DNA from: Cyanophora paradoxa
Taxonomy: Eukaryota; Glaucocystophyceae; Cyanophorales; Cyanophoraceae
Reading direction: 5' to 3'
Length of the DNA: 64,000 nucleotides
Assembly (NCBI GenBank): GCA_004431415.1
Contig: QPMI01000005.1
Span: 1-64,000, forward strand
The notes beneath the pieces were generated by a model, which did not search any database, was not told where the DNA came from, and was given only the letters and a program-made list of their open reading frames with translations. The position numbers were made by a program, and so were the translations under genes. Below are positions 37,001 to 47,118 of the stretch, one piece after another. Numbering within the stretch: position 1 is the stretch's first letter; each line of letters begins with the position of its first letter.

Positions 37001-40000
37001 GGGGCGGGCGGGGGCGGGGCGGCGAGGGCGGGGCGGGGCGACGTGGCGAGGAACGGGGCCGGCAGAGCAGCGAGGGGCGGGGCGGGGCGGGACTAGGGGC
37101 GAGGCGGGGCGGGGCGGGGCGGGGCGGGGGGGGCCAGCGCGGCGGCAAGGGGCGGGGAGGGGCGGGGCTGCGAGGGGCGGGGCGGGGCGGGGCGGGGCGG
37201 GGGCTTCGCTCGCACATGAAGAAGGCCTCCTCGAAAAGGGAGGAGTTGACGGCGATCTTGGCGATGTCGGGGCCGTCGTAGTTGTCGAGCTGCGGGCGGA
37301 GGTCGATTAGTTGCGGGAGGTTCACCGCGTAAGGCGATTAGTTTAGTGTTCAGAGATTGGTTAGTTAGTATTAGTATTAGTCTAGTGATTGGGGGAGGGC
37401 GGAGGGCGGACCTTCTCAATGTAGTCGCGGACGCGGGTCTGGTCGGCCTTGATGGCGGTGAGGATGAGCAGGTTCTGCAGGTTGCGGATTCCCGCGAACT
37501 GCGTGCCGTAGGAGTTGAGCGATGGGTTTAGATCCCAAGCTAGGCGCGGGGTGTGGCGGAGGCGGAGGCGCCGGCTAGGCGTGCTCCCGTCCAAGAAGCG
37601 GCGGCGTCCCCCGTTCGCGGGCGGGGCGCAGAAAACAAAATGCGCGGCGCACCTGCGTGCCGTGGAGCACGAGCTTCTCGAGCAGCTCGATGAGCTCGTT
37701 GGGCAGATCGGCCGCCATGAACGCCTTCACGGCCGTCGCCACCTCCTCCGGGTTCGTCGACTCGGGCAGCGCCGTCTGCACCATCTGCGGACGCGCGGGT
37801 CGGATCGGGGCCCCGCCGCGAAGCCTACTTCGAAGCGAGCGCGGGGCGCGGGGCGCCGACGGACCTGGTCGATGACCTGGCGCCGGTAGATGTTGTCGTC
37901 CGCGAGGACATGCGCGAAGAGCGCGGCGTCCTGGCGCTCGATGAGGTACCGGGCCTGCAGCGCGCGGCGCGGTGAGCCAAACGTTGAAATAGTACGATAA
38001 GACACTGCATGGTTCTGATCTTGGAATCATGTAGTACTAGGACGGACCTGGTTCTTGAAGAGGCCGTTCTTGTTGGTGACGTCGATGAGCTCGTAGTCGC
38101 AGCGGCCGCGCTTGAAGGCGACGAACGCGAGCTGCGGGTCGCGCTTCTCGCAGTACTTGCCGACCACCAGCGAGTCGTAGAACTGCGCACGAAGGTGAAT
38201 CGGTTAGATAGAATTCGCTCGTTATCGATCTGAAGCGTATTAATTATTTGGAGCACGGAGCGCGTGTATCAGTAAAATAGGATAAGCTCTCTTTATCGAT
38301 CTAGAGCGTATTATTATTATTATTTGGCGGACCGGGTTGTTCAGCAGGAACTTCTCAGGGTCCTTGTTCGTGTCGATGTAGATCTTGGCGAGGGCGTTGT
38401 GGAGGGCCGGCTCCTTGTTGCCCTCCGCGAAGCGCTGCTCGAGCCAGGGGAGGAGGATCTTGAGGCGGTTGCGCTTCTCGCACTGCTCGACGAGGGGCTC
38501 CACGGGGCAGAGGTTGCGGACGGACATGACGACGTTGCGGATGAAGTCCTCGGGCGCGTCGGCGTCGAGGAGGGCGCCGACGACGGCCGGCGTCTGCGTC
38601 GCGTTGACCTTCTGCACGTAGAACTCGATGAACTGCTTCATGTTCGAGGAGTAGAGGTAGTGCATAAGCTCATCAACGAAGCCGTGCCGGTCGCAGACGT
38701 TGATGAGCGGGCGCGGGTCCGGCAGCTTGTTCTCCTTCAGGAAGTCCTTGATGGCGGCCGCCTCGTAGAAGGACGACTCGCGGGTCACGCGCTCGACCTC
38801 CTTCAGGTCGCCCACGCGCGTGGCGGCCATGATGTACTTGTTGTGCACGGCGGGGACCTGCGAGAAGTTGACGACGGCGCCGAGGTAGTAGTAGAGGCCC
38901 TCGTTCGAGTTGAACGACTCGAAGAGCGCGATGAGGCGGTCGGCCGTCAGCTGCTCGCTGTACTTGGTCGCGATCTGCACGGCGACCTGCAGGTTCTGCC
39001 GGATGTTGTTGTGCAGGAGCTCCTTGAGGCACTCGAGAGCCGCCTCCATAGGCAGCGTCCCGAAGTACGCCACGAGAAACTCGGGGGCGATGAACTGAGT
39101 GTTGACAATGCAGCGCTTGATGTCCGCGATCTCGCTGTAGTGCTCAAGCGCCTGAGAGCTGAGCAGTGAGCTCGAGAAGCGGGCGGGCGGGCGACAGGAC
39201 GGGCGAGGGGGCCGCTCGCACCCGCTGGTACAGGCCGGCCTTCTCGCAGAGCTGGGAGACGCGGGCGCGGTCGTAGTGCGAGAACATCTGCGGCGGGAAT
39301 CACGAAACGTGCCGAGAACCGTGGGGCGGGGCCGGCTGGCGCGCCTTGGTGTTGAGGATAGCGTCGGCGACCTGGGGCGCTGCGATGAGGTTCATCTCGA
39401 GGAGCTTGGTCTGCAGGGCGCCCTCCTCCGGCCGGTTCGCCTTGAGGGCGTCCAGCAGGAAGCTGGTGGCCTCCTGCAGGCAGTTGCGGCGCAGGAAGAC
39501 GTCGGTCACGGTGTTGTAGTCGAGCAGCGGGCCGCCCTCGCCCCCGATGAGCTTGTTCGCGAACTCCAGGCCGGCCTTCGGGTTGAAGGCAACCAGGTTC
39601 TCGAGGAGCTGCGCCCCAGGGTCAAGGTCAGAATCAGGCCGAAGGATTAGGGGGAGGAAGGGGCGGCGGCGGCACCTGGGGGTAGCCGGGGTCCACGCCC
39701 ATCTTGCGGCAGTACAGAACGACCTTGTCGTACTGGCCCGTCTCGACGAACGTCTGCACGACCTTGCGCACGGCGTTCCCCTTGACGTAGATCTGCAGCG
39801 CCATGTTCGGGTCGCTCTGCTTGACCAGGTCGCCCAGGTCCTCGCTGCACTCAAGCTGCGGGCGGCATGCGGGTCGGGCGGGGGCGCTGGGCGGGTTGGT
39901 TGGGTAGTGTGGCCGGACCTTGTCCTCCTTGAGCCACTTGTCGAGGAGGTTGGCGCGGCCCTGCATGATGACGAGCTTGGCGAGCTCCAGCGACTCGTGC

Positions 40001-41989
40001 GCGTTGAGCTTGCTCTTGTCCAGCAGCACGCCAAAGTAGACGAGCAGGGGGCTCTGCTGCCCAGGCTGCACCGGCACCTGCGAGAACTGCTGGATCGTCT
40101 GGGGCGTCCGCAGCGAGCCCTGCGGAGGCGGCGGAGGTCAGAAAGCCGTGGGACGGTGCGCGTGGGAAGGGGCGTGCGCGCCTGGGGGGCGACGGCGGCG
40201 AGCTCCGCAGCCTCCTTGAAGCGCATGGCTTGGAAGAGGTTGTTGAACTGGGCGATGAAGAGGGGCTCGGCGCCCGGCAGGTTCGCGCGCGAGGCAACCT
40301 TCAGAGCCAGCTCCGGGCTCATCATGCCCAGGTACTGGACGATGGCGCCTTCCTCGATGGAGACGCTCAGGACCTGCGCGGGGCGGGCCTCAGCAATCCA
40401 GAAAGAGAGGCGAGGACCGCGGAGGAGGCGGCGGCGCCAGCGGACCTGGCCGCGCTTGTTCACACCGATGACGCCGTCCGTCGACTCGTGCTTCGCCGTG
40501 ACGAAGATGGTGTCCATTGAGACGCGGTTCATGTAGATCTGCTGGCCGCTCTCCAGGTCGAACAGGAAGATGTAGCCGAACTTGCTGATCACGAACACAA
40601 TGCCGTACTTCTCGCTGATCTGGACGCGCGGGTAAGCAGGAGCGGAGGAAAAGGAGGGATGAAACCGGCCGGCCGGGGCGGACCTGCATGGCGACCGGGA
40701 AGTCCTGCGCGGCCTCCGGCGGGAAAACCATATCGACCGCCTTCTTGCCGAACGCCGGCACGTCCGCCGGGCGCTTCTCGCCGCCGACCTCCACCACGTG
40801 AAGCTGCGCGTCCGGGCCGGTGTCGAAAACCGAGGCGGGCGGCAGCGCGAGGAGGGAAGAGAGAGCGCGCGAACCTTGGCCCCCGTCGCGGTGCGGACAG
40901 CGAAGGAGAAGAGGAGGTAGGGGTGGGACATGCCAGTGCCCTTGAAGCTGGCGAACGCCGCGGCGTGGCCCTCGATAGGCTGGCTGACCTTCTTCTCCAC
41001 CGAGTAAAGCTGCATCTGCCCGCCGACGCGACCGCCCTCCTGCGAGCGCCCGCGCGTCAGCCCCGGAGGCGGCGGGGTCCGGACCGCCCGCCGCACCTGC
41101 GCGGCGATGCCGACAAGAACGAGCCACTGGCCGGTCGGATCCACGCGGTAGTTGATGATCTGCGAGTTTGCGAGCGACGCGTGCCTGTCGAACATCTTCA
41201 CCGGGTTCTCGGCGCCTGCGGGCGACAGGCGCATCAGCGCGGGCGCGGGGTCCGAGAGAGAGCGGCAAAAGCACCTGTCAAGCTCCAATGATACACAGCT
41301 GTCGCGGACACGAGCGCGAGCGTCGTCTGGTTGATCCACTTCCAGTACACGATGTTGTCCGTGATGGTGTACGACTTCAGCTTAGCTTTCGTGTCCAAGT
41401 TGAAGATTTGGAGAACGCCGGCCGCTAATGACCCGCAGATGCCGCGTGAGGCGCGTCGGAGGCGCGGCGAGGGCGGCAGGGAGCCAGAGAGCGCGGACCT
41501 CGGAGCGCGATGATTTTCTGGTTCGGGTCCGGGCACATGAGCGCGGACTCTGCCTTCATGGGTCTCCTAACAATCGCCGCCGGGTTGGCCTGCGCCGCAA
41601 AGCTTTCATTCGAATGTCGAAGTGTCAAGCGTGGACAGGCGCGAACTGTGTCGATGATGATGACATTGCTCTGCTCGCCCTGCTGTTCCCTGCGCGAGAA
41701 TGAGAATGCGCGAACAAAGCGCGTGCCCGCCGCCGACGCAGCAGATGGCCACACGTACCGAACGCAGATGTACTTGTCGCTCTCAAAGCTGAGCGTGCCG
41801 AACCCGATGGACGTCGGCTGAATGCCGAGGTTCACAAGCTACGAAAGGCGTGAAAGAGCCGGTAAGCAAGGGTCGTCGAGGGCGGGAGCCGTTTAACCAC
41901 ATCCCGCCAATCGCGCTGGCGCGCGAAACCCACGAGGAACTCACATTCAGCTGCTCTAGGAGCCTGATGGGCAGCGGTTGGGCCGCCAT
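34092..41989 (-). CDS. CLTC: Clathrin heavy chain
   Basis: Minus-strand gene of more than 20 exons starting [15 protein letters not shown] at 41989 and ending GPSGFH at 34092. The N-terminal seven-bladed propeller is complete: [72 protein letters not shown]. The alpha-solenoid of clathrin repeats follows: [119 protein letters not shown]. The C-terminus is Met/Gly/Pro-rich. In the known family three heavy chains form the triskelion that coats endocytic and Golgi vesicles; expected length is about 1,650-1,700 aa. Introns contain GGGGC minisatellite (about 36940-37200). I did not place every exon border. Divergent from the F-box gene, with 77 bp between start codons. Confidence 0.95.
36940..37205 (+). 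repeat. (GGGGC)n minisatellite in a clathrin intron
   Basis: Degenerate GGGGCGGGGC/GGCGAGGGGC units filling an intron between the [13 protein letters not shown] exon and the [16 protein letters not shown] exon. Produces long Arg/Pro/Gly shadow frames on both strands. Confidence 0.85.
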
Positions 41990-42066
41990 CTCTTCCTAAA
42001 GCCTCGCCCGCCGCACTGCTTGGCCTATACCCCCCCTTGCCAGGCGACTCGGCGGCGAAACCCGCA
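41990..42066. promoter_or_regulatory. 77-bp bidirectional promoter, clathrin / F-box gene
   Basis: Only 77 bp lie between the outward-facing start codons, so both 5' UTRs and core promoters must be squeezed here or overlap the partner gene. No TATA box is seen. Confidence 0.5.
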
Positions 42067-45000
42067 ATGGGGCGCGGCCGGCGCAATGAGAAGGCCTTCT
42101 CGTTCGTAGACGACCTCGATGCGAGCGAGGACGACGATGCTGGCATGTTCGTGAAGGCAGGGCCGACCGGGCGCCGGTGCGCATGCAGATGCGGCTGCGC
42201 TCGGTGCGCTGCGCTGCGCTGCGCAGAGGCTCAAGCAGCCTGCCGTGCGCAGGAAGGGCGGGCGCGAAGTCGAGGTCTTCATTGTCAACCCGCGCGCCAG
42301 CGCTGGCGGGCGCAGCGGGGGCGGCGGCGGCAGCGCCGCAGCCCCGCGCCTCCGCGCCCCTGCAGCGGCGATCATGCAGCTGCGCGAGCTCTTCCCCCAC
42401 ATTGAGGACAGCGTCCTCGAGGCAGTCCTCGCTGACACGGCCGGAGACGTCCACCAAGCGGCCGAGGCGCTGCTGGGGATGATGGGACCGCACGAGCACG
42501 CCAGCGAGGAGCTCCCCGCGGCGGCGGCGGGCGCGGACGCAGTGCCTTCCGCGGCCTGCAGCTCGTCTTCTTCCGCCGCGCCCGCGCGCCCAAACTCGAC
42601 GACCGCGTTCGACACTCTGCCGACCGAGGTCCGATCCAGAATTCGACGGCGGCTGCAGCGGCCAGCTGACGTGAGGGCACGCAGCTGATGCTCCGCGTGT
42701 GCTCCTTTCTGGAGCCAAGCGATTTCATAGCGATGGGCTCGGCGTGCCGCGGCCTCCGCGCCTTCATTCGCGAGGAGCTCTTTGCGAAGAAGGAGACGCT
42801 GACCGTGTCCGGACCGGCCGCGCGCAAGTGGAGGGCCGAGAAGGTCGCCGCGTTCATAGGGCATCACACCAACCTTGTGCCCGCTCTCGGACCTGTTCCC
42901 CAACCCCGTACCCCCCGCGAACCTGACAGCCGGGTACAGAGTCGCCTGTCGCTCGGCAATCTGCCACTCTCCGCGAAATCCATCGCGGCCATCAGCATGC
43001 TTCCCGCGGCCGAGCGCATCGTCCACCTCGATGTGTCCGGCTGCGGTGGCCTGACCGACGCCGCGTGAGCCGTACCCCTACCTTCCTTCGTCCCTGGTCC
43101 GCCCGCCCCGCGACCTCGAGCTCACAGTGGAGCGCAGCTTGGAAACGCTGACGTCGCACATGCTGTGCCTCGCAACTCTGGACGCATCGCGTACCCCCAT
43201 CGGCCCGGCGGGCCTGGCGGCCATCGGCTCCCGCCTGGAGGCATTGCAGCGCCTCTCGCTGGCCTCGTGCCCCCTCGTCACCGACCGCGCCGTGTCCCAG
43301 GTACCCCCCCCCCCTCTCCCTCTCTTTTTCATCCCCCTTCTCACCCCGGCGCGCAGCTCCTCTGGGCGACGCGCTCGACGCTGACGGCGCTGGACGTGAG
43401 CCGCTGCGACAACCTGACGACGGCGGCGTTCGCGGCCCTTCAGGAGACGAAGAAGGCAGCGGTGGGGCTGGCCCTGCAGGTGCACGGGACGGGACGCTGC
43501 CTCCAGCCTCAGGCCGGCTAGCTTAATGTAACATCGAACTCTGATCTCTTCATATAATATCAAACCTCCGAACGAGCTCGTCCGAACCTATCTTATACCA
43601 AACTCCCTGAATTCGTTTAAATTCTTCTTTAAACTCTTGAAAATGCATGGGACGACGCCTCCACGGCCGGCCGACCCCGCGCACTTGCGCGGCTCATTCC
43701 GAACTCCCAGGACTCTAACTAGGAACTCATTCTAATACCTATCCTAGGAAGGAGTCTAATACCTATCCAGAACTAATATCAAACCTCCGAACCTATCTAA
43801 TGCCAGACTCCCAGGAGCTCGTCGCGAACGAGCTCTTCGGCGTCAAGGGCGACCTCCGCATCCGCTGCAGGAGCCTTCGCTCGCTCTCCCTCGCCAACTC
43901 GAAGGTGTGTACCCCCCGCCCGCCGCCCGCCCGACCCGTACCCCCGCAGCCCAGCGCCCGTACGCTAAGCTAACGCCGCGCCGCGCCCCGCCCCGCCGCC
44001 AGAACCTCTTCGAGATCGATCTCGTGGAGACGCCCGAGCTGCGCGAGCTCTCCGTCGCGACCTGCAAGCAGGCGCGCGCCGCCCGCCCGCCCGCCCGCCC
44101 GCCCGCCCGATAACATTTCATTGTTTAAAGGCAAGAACAAGAACGAATGAATGAATGACTCTTTAAGATACTATCTTTAATGACTCTTTTTATTCGGTCC
44201 CTCCCTGGCTTATCCTGCAAGCAGCTGCGCGCGATCAACGCCGAGGGCGCCCCCGCCCTCTCCGTCCTCTCCGCCCCGCACTGCTTCAACCTGGCCGCCC
44301 TCTACGTCCAGGGCTGCAGGTACTGACCGTACCCCCGGCTTCTTACCCCCCCCCCCCCCCCCCCTCCTCCTCTCTCTCTTAAAGCCCGGCCCGGCCCGCA
44401 GCGCGCTGCGGGAGGTGAGCCTCTTCATGGCCCGCACGCTGGGCGACGAGGCCCTCGCCTCCCTCCTCGCCGCCGCCGCCCCCTCCCTCCGGTGCGCCTT
44501 TTTCAAGCTTCGGCCTTTATGTAAAGTCCTTAAGCTCAAGCTTCCTTAACTTCCTTAAGCCTTCCTTAATCTTAAGTCCTTAAGTTAGCTTCCTTAACTT
44601 CCTTAAGCCTCCTTAAGCTTGCTGAAGAAGCTCCCCTCGAGCAGGAAGCTGAACGCGGGGGGCCTGCGCGAGATCACGGCGCTCCGTGTCTGCCCGGACC
44701 CGGCTGTGCCCGGCAGCCTCGCGGCCCTCGAAGGTCCGAGCCAAGCCCTCTCACCCACCCGCTGCCATACATACCCCAGTGCAAGCGAGGCACGCGTGCC
44801 AGGCACGCGTGCCAGGCACACGTGCCAGGGTCTGTAGGGCGCCGCCACACCTAAGCCAACTTAAGCTATCTCTCTTCTCACCCACCCACTGCCATACATA
44901 CGTGCATTCCTCTCAGTCCGTCTGCGCTCTGAAGCCCGCGGCCCTCCCGCCCGCCCGCTTCTTTCAGAGCTCGACGTGACGGGCTGCGCCCGCCTCGTGC

Positions 45001-45344
45001 GCCTGGAGGTGTCCGCCCCGGCCCTCGTCGCCCTCCACACGGCCGGCTGCACCTCGCTCTCCACTGTGGACCTGGACCTCCCGGGGTACACCGCGCCCCT
45101 CTCGCTCGACAAGCTCCCCGCCCTCGCCTCCCTGCTCCTGTCCGCCCCGCGGATCCCGAAGCTGGTCCTCGACGACTGTGCCTCCCTCACACGCCTCCGC
45201 CTCTCCTGCGGCGCCCTCCGGACCCTCGACGTGCGGGGGACGGCCCGCCTGCCGCCCTCGGCGCTCGCGGCCGGCCGCAGGGGGATCCCCGCCAGCGCCA
45301 GCGTCCTCTCCGCCGGCAGCGCCACCTCCCTCGACCCGCTGTGA
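42067..45344 (+). CDS. F-box/LRR protein with N-terminal CUE-like domain
   Basis: Plus-strand multi-exon gene starting MGRGRRNEKAFSFVDDLD. A CUE/UBA-like ubiquitin-binding helix bundle follows (IMQLRELFPHIEDSVLEAVL, AEALLGMM). An F-box is formed across intron 42629-42684: LPTE joined to LMLRVCSFLEPSDFIAMGSA. The rest (about 42950-45344) is amino-acid-type LRRs (LDVSGCGGLTDAA, LQRLSLASCPLVTDRA, LTALDVSRCDNLTTAAF, LRELSVATCKQ, LREVSLFMARTLGDEALA, LRTLDVRGTARL), ending ATSLDPL. F-box/LRR proteins are substrate receptors of SCF ubiquitin ligases; a CUE module would add binding to ubiquitin chains. Exons between 43.5 and 44.9 kb are separated by short introns that I only partly resolved, so this could in principle be two genes, though the LRR series looks continuous. 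It converges on the heptad gene. Confidence 0.75.
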
Positions 45345-45568
45345 TCTCCCAGGCTGTAATTACACAAATGTTCGAATTCGAATTCGAATTCTCTTTGATT
45401 CCAACTACTTGAGCAAAGCTTCAAGGCTAGGGCTTAAGAGCCGACAGTAAGAATTAAGACTGCGGAAAGGCGAGGCCAACGCTCGATAGCTTTGATTCGC
45501 AATATTAATTATAATATGCTACAAGATTAAATTTACAGGGGATGGCAAAATTGCAAGGGCGGTCATAA
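45345..45568. other. short intergenic gap between convergent genes
   Basis: AT-richer 3' flank of the F-box gene and of the heptad gene. Contains GAATTCGAATTCGAATTC near 45373. No gene. Confidence 0.6.
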
Positions 45569-46804
45569 TCAGTCCTCGTCGACGTCTTCGCATGGGGCCG
45601 CGGGGGCTACGCGGAGCGGCGGGGGCAGGGCGAGGCCCATAGTGAAGAACAACGTGCCAAAATGTGCACCGGCTCGCCCCGAGAAGGCCAAATTCGTGGC
45701 CTTCTGGAGCAGAATTCGCTTGTGGAGCATGGCGTAGACGCAGGTGCTGGCGACAGCGCCCGCCGCGTTCACGTAGCGCCTGTCCAAAGCCCCACAAATA
45801 AGCTAGAGTTTGATATCTAAGCGTTCTTCAACGAGCGGGGTCTGCCACGCACCACAAAGTCGGGTCCTACAAGAACCGCGAATTCCAGAATTGACGCAGG
45901 CGAAGATAAGCGGAAAAAAGAACTCTTTCGGGCTGCCGGTCGTTAACGGCGTCAGGCATGACAAGACTCGAGAGATCTACATTCGTGGAGAAAGAAAGTG
46001 CTCGCCAGGGCCGCCCTTGCCAGGGATGCGTTGAGCGCTTCCTGCGGGAGGGCCGCGGGCCGTCAAGAGGCGCGAAAGATGCCCGATTCGCGGACCTTGG
46101 CCTCCCTCTCCCTCATCTGCACGCGGAAAGCGTCATGATCAGCGCGAGCGCCTGGAAGGCGCGGACCTTGGCCTCGTTCTCACTCACCTGAACGCGGAAA
46201 GCGTTATGCGCAGCGCGAGCCTCGGAGCGGCAGCGCATGCGTGTGACGCAGCGCGCACCTTGGCTTCCTCCTCCCTATCCTTGAGCGTTGAAAGCTTCAT
46301 GATCAGCGCGAGCGCGGGCGATGCGCCTGGAAGGCGCGGACCTTGGCCTCCCTCTCCCTCACCTGAACGCGAAAAGCGTCATGATCAGCGCGAGCGCGGG
46401 CGATGCACCTGGAAGGCGCGGACCTTGGCCTCCCTCTCCCTCACCTGAACGCGGAAAGCGTCATGCTCAGCGCGAGTGCGAGCGAAGCGCCGGCGCGGAC
46501 CTTGGCTTCCCTCTCCCTCATCTGCACGCGGAAAGCATCATGCTTCAGCACGAGCGCGAGCGATGCGCTTGCGGGCGCGGACCTTGGCCTCCTTCTCGCT
46601 CGCCTAAACGCGGAAGGCCTCATGATCAGCATAAAACCAGTAAACGAGAAGACGGCGAACCTGCAGGGCCTCAATCTCGGCCTAAAGTCGACGCAAAGGA
46701 GCGTCGTCAACCGCCAATTTACTGAAGGCCGCGCTCATGGCGAACTTCACCTTGAGATGCTCAATCAAAGCCTGTCGATTGCCGACATCATCAGGGCCCG
46801 ACAT
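45569..46804 (-). CDS. coiled-coil protein built from nine 21-nt heptad exons
   Basis: Minus-strand gene, 171 aa; the frame closes over twelve exons. Exon 1 (46804-46751) encodes MSGPDDVGNRQALIEHLK. Then come nine exons of exactly 21 nt, all phase 0, each one heptad: 46681-46661 AEIEALQ, 46603-46583 ASEKEAK, 46521-46501 MREREAK, 46444-46424 VREREAK, 46362-46342 VREREAK, 46279-46259 DREEEAK, 46187-46167 VSENEAK, 46116-46096 MREREAK, 46041-46021 EALNASL. Exon 11 (45932-45871) reads PERVLFSAYLRLRQFWNSRF; exon 12 (45779-45569) holds NAAGAVASTCVYAMLHKR, a possible membrane-associated stretch, and an acidic end CEDVDED. Introns are 50-91 nt; each internal one has GT-AG or, at 46020, GC-AG ends. The heptads predict a charged coiled coil. 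No family is recognised. The divergent neighbour is the App1-type gene. Confidence 0.8.
46096..46444 (-). repeat. tandem exon-plus-intron units, about 62-92 bp
   Basis: The heptad exons and their introns are repeated together. The block CTTGGCCTCCCTCTCCCTCA (plus strand) recurs with the intron block CGCGGAAAGCGTCATGATCA after it. Similar introns show that whole exon-intron units were duplicated. Older, more diverged units extend to 46660. Confidence 0.85.
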
Positions 46805-47118
46805 CGATCCGCTCGGCGCTAGAGGCGCGACGCCCGCTCGATGCCGCTCGATGCACGCGCGAGGCTGGCGGCCGAGAGAATTAATGCGGTCAGCTGAGCC
46901 CTGGACGCGCGCGCGCCGGTGCCGGAAAGAGGCTCGGGTGTGGTTGTGGAGAGTTCAACGTGTGTACCCCGACTGGGGAAGCAGTCTCGGCCAAACAGCG
47001 CCCGAAGGGCGAGGGCGCCGGTCGTTAAGTTCAGTCTAGGAACACGCTCGTTCGCCCTATCGATCGCGGCGTCGAACGGAGTTCGGGCGGCAGTTCGGGC
47101 GCGGCGCTCGGCTGGCTG
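46805..47118. promoter_or_regulatory. divergent promoter region, heptad gene / App1-type gene
   Basis: 314 bp between outward-facing start codons. GC-rich, no evident TATA box. Confidence 0.45.

Noticed and set aside
35256-37325. 689-aa minus-strand open frame rich in Arg/Pro
   Set aside because: It reads clathrin exons plus unspliced GGGGC-repeat introns; only the exon parts are protein-like.
39547-40536. 329-aa plus-strand frame opposite clathrin
   Set aside because: Antisense shadow of conserved clathrin exons.
46096-46660. CRISPR-like array of regular repeats
   Set aside because: The regular spacing comes from heptad exons and related introns in a spliced eukaryotic gene; the spacers are not unique.
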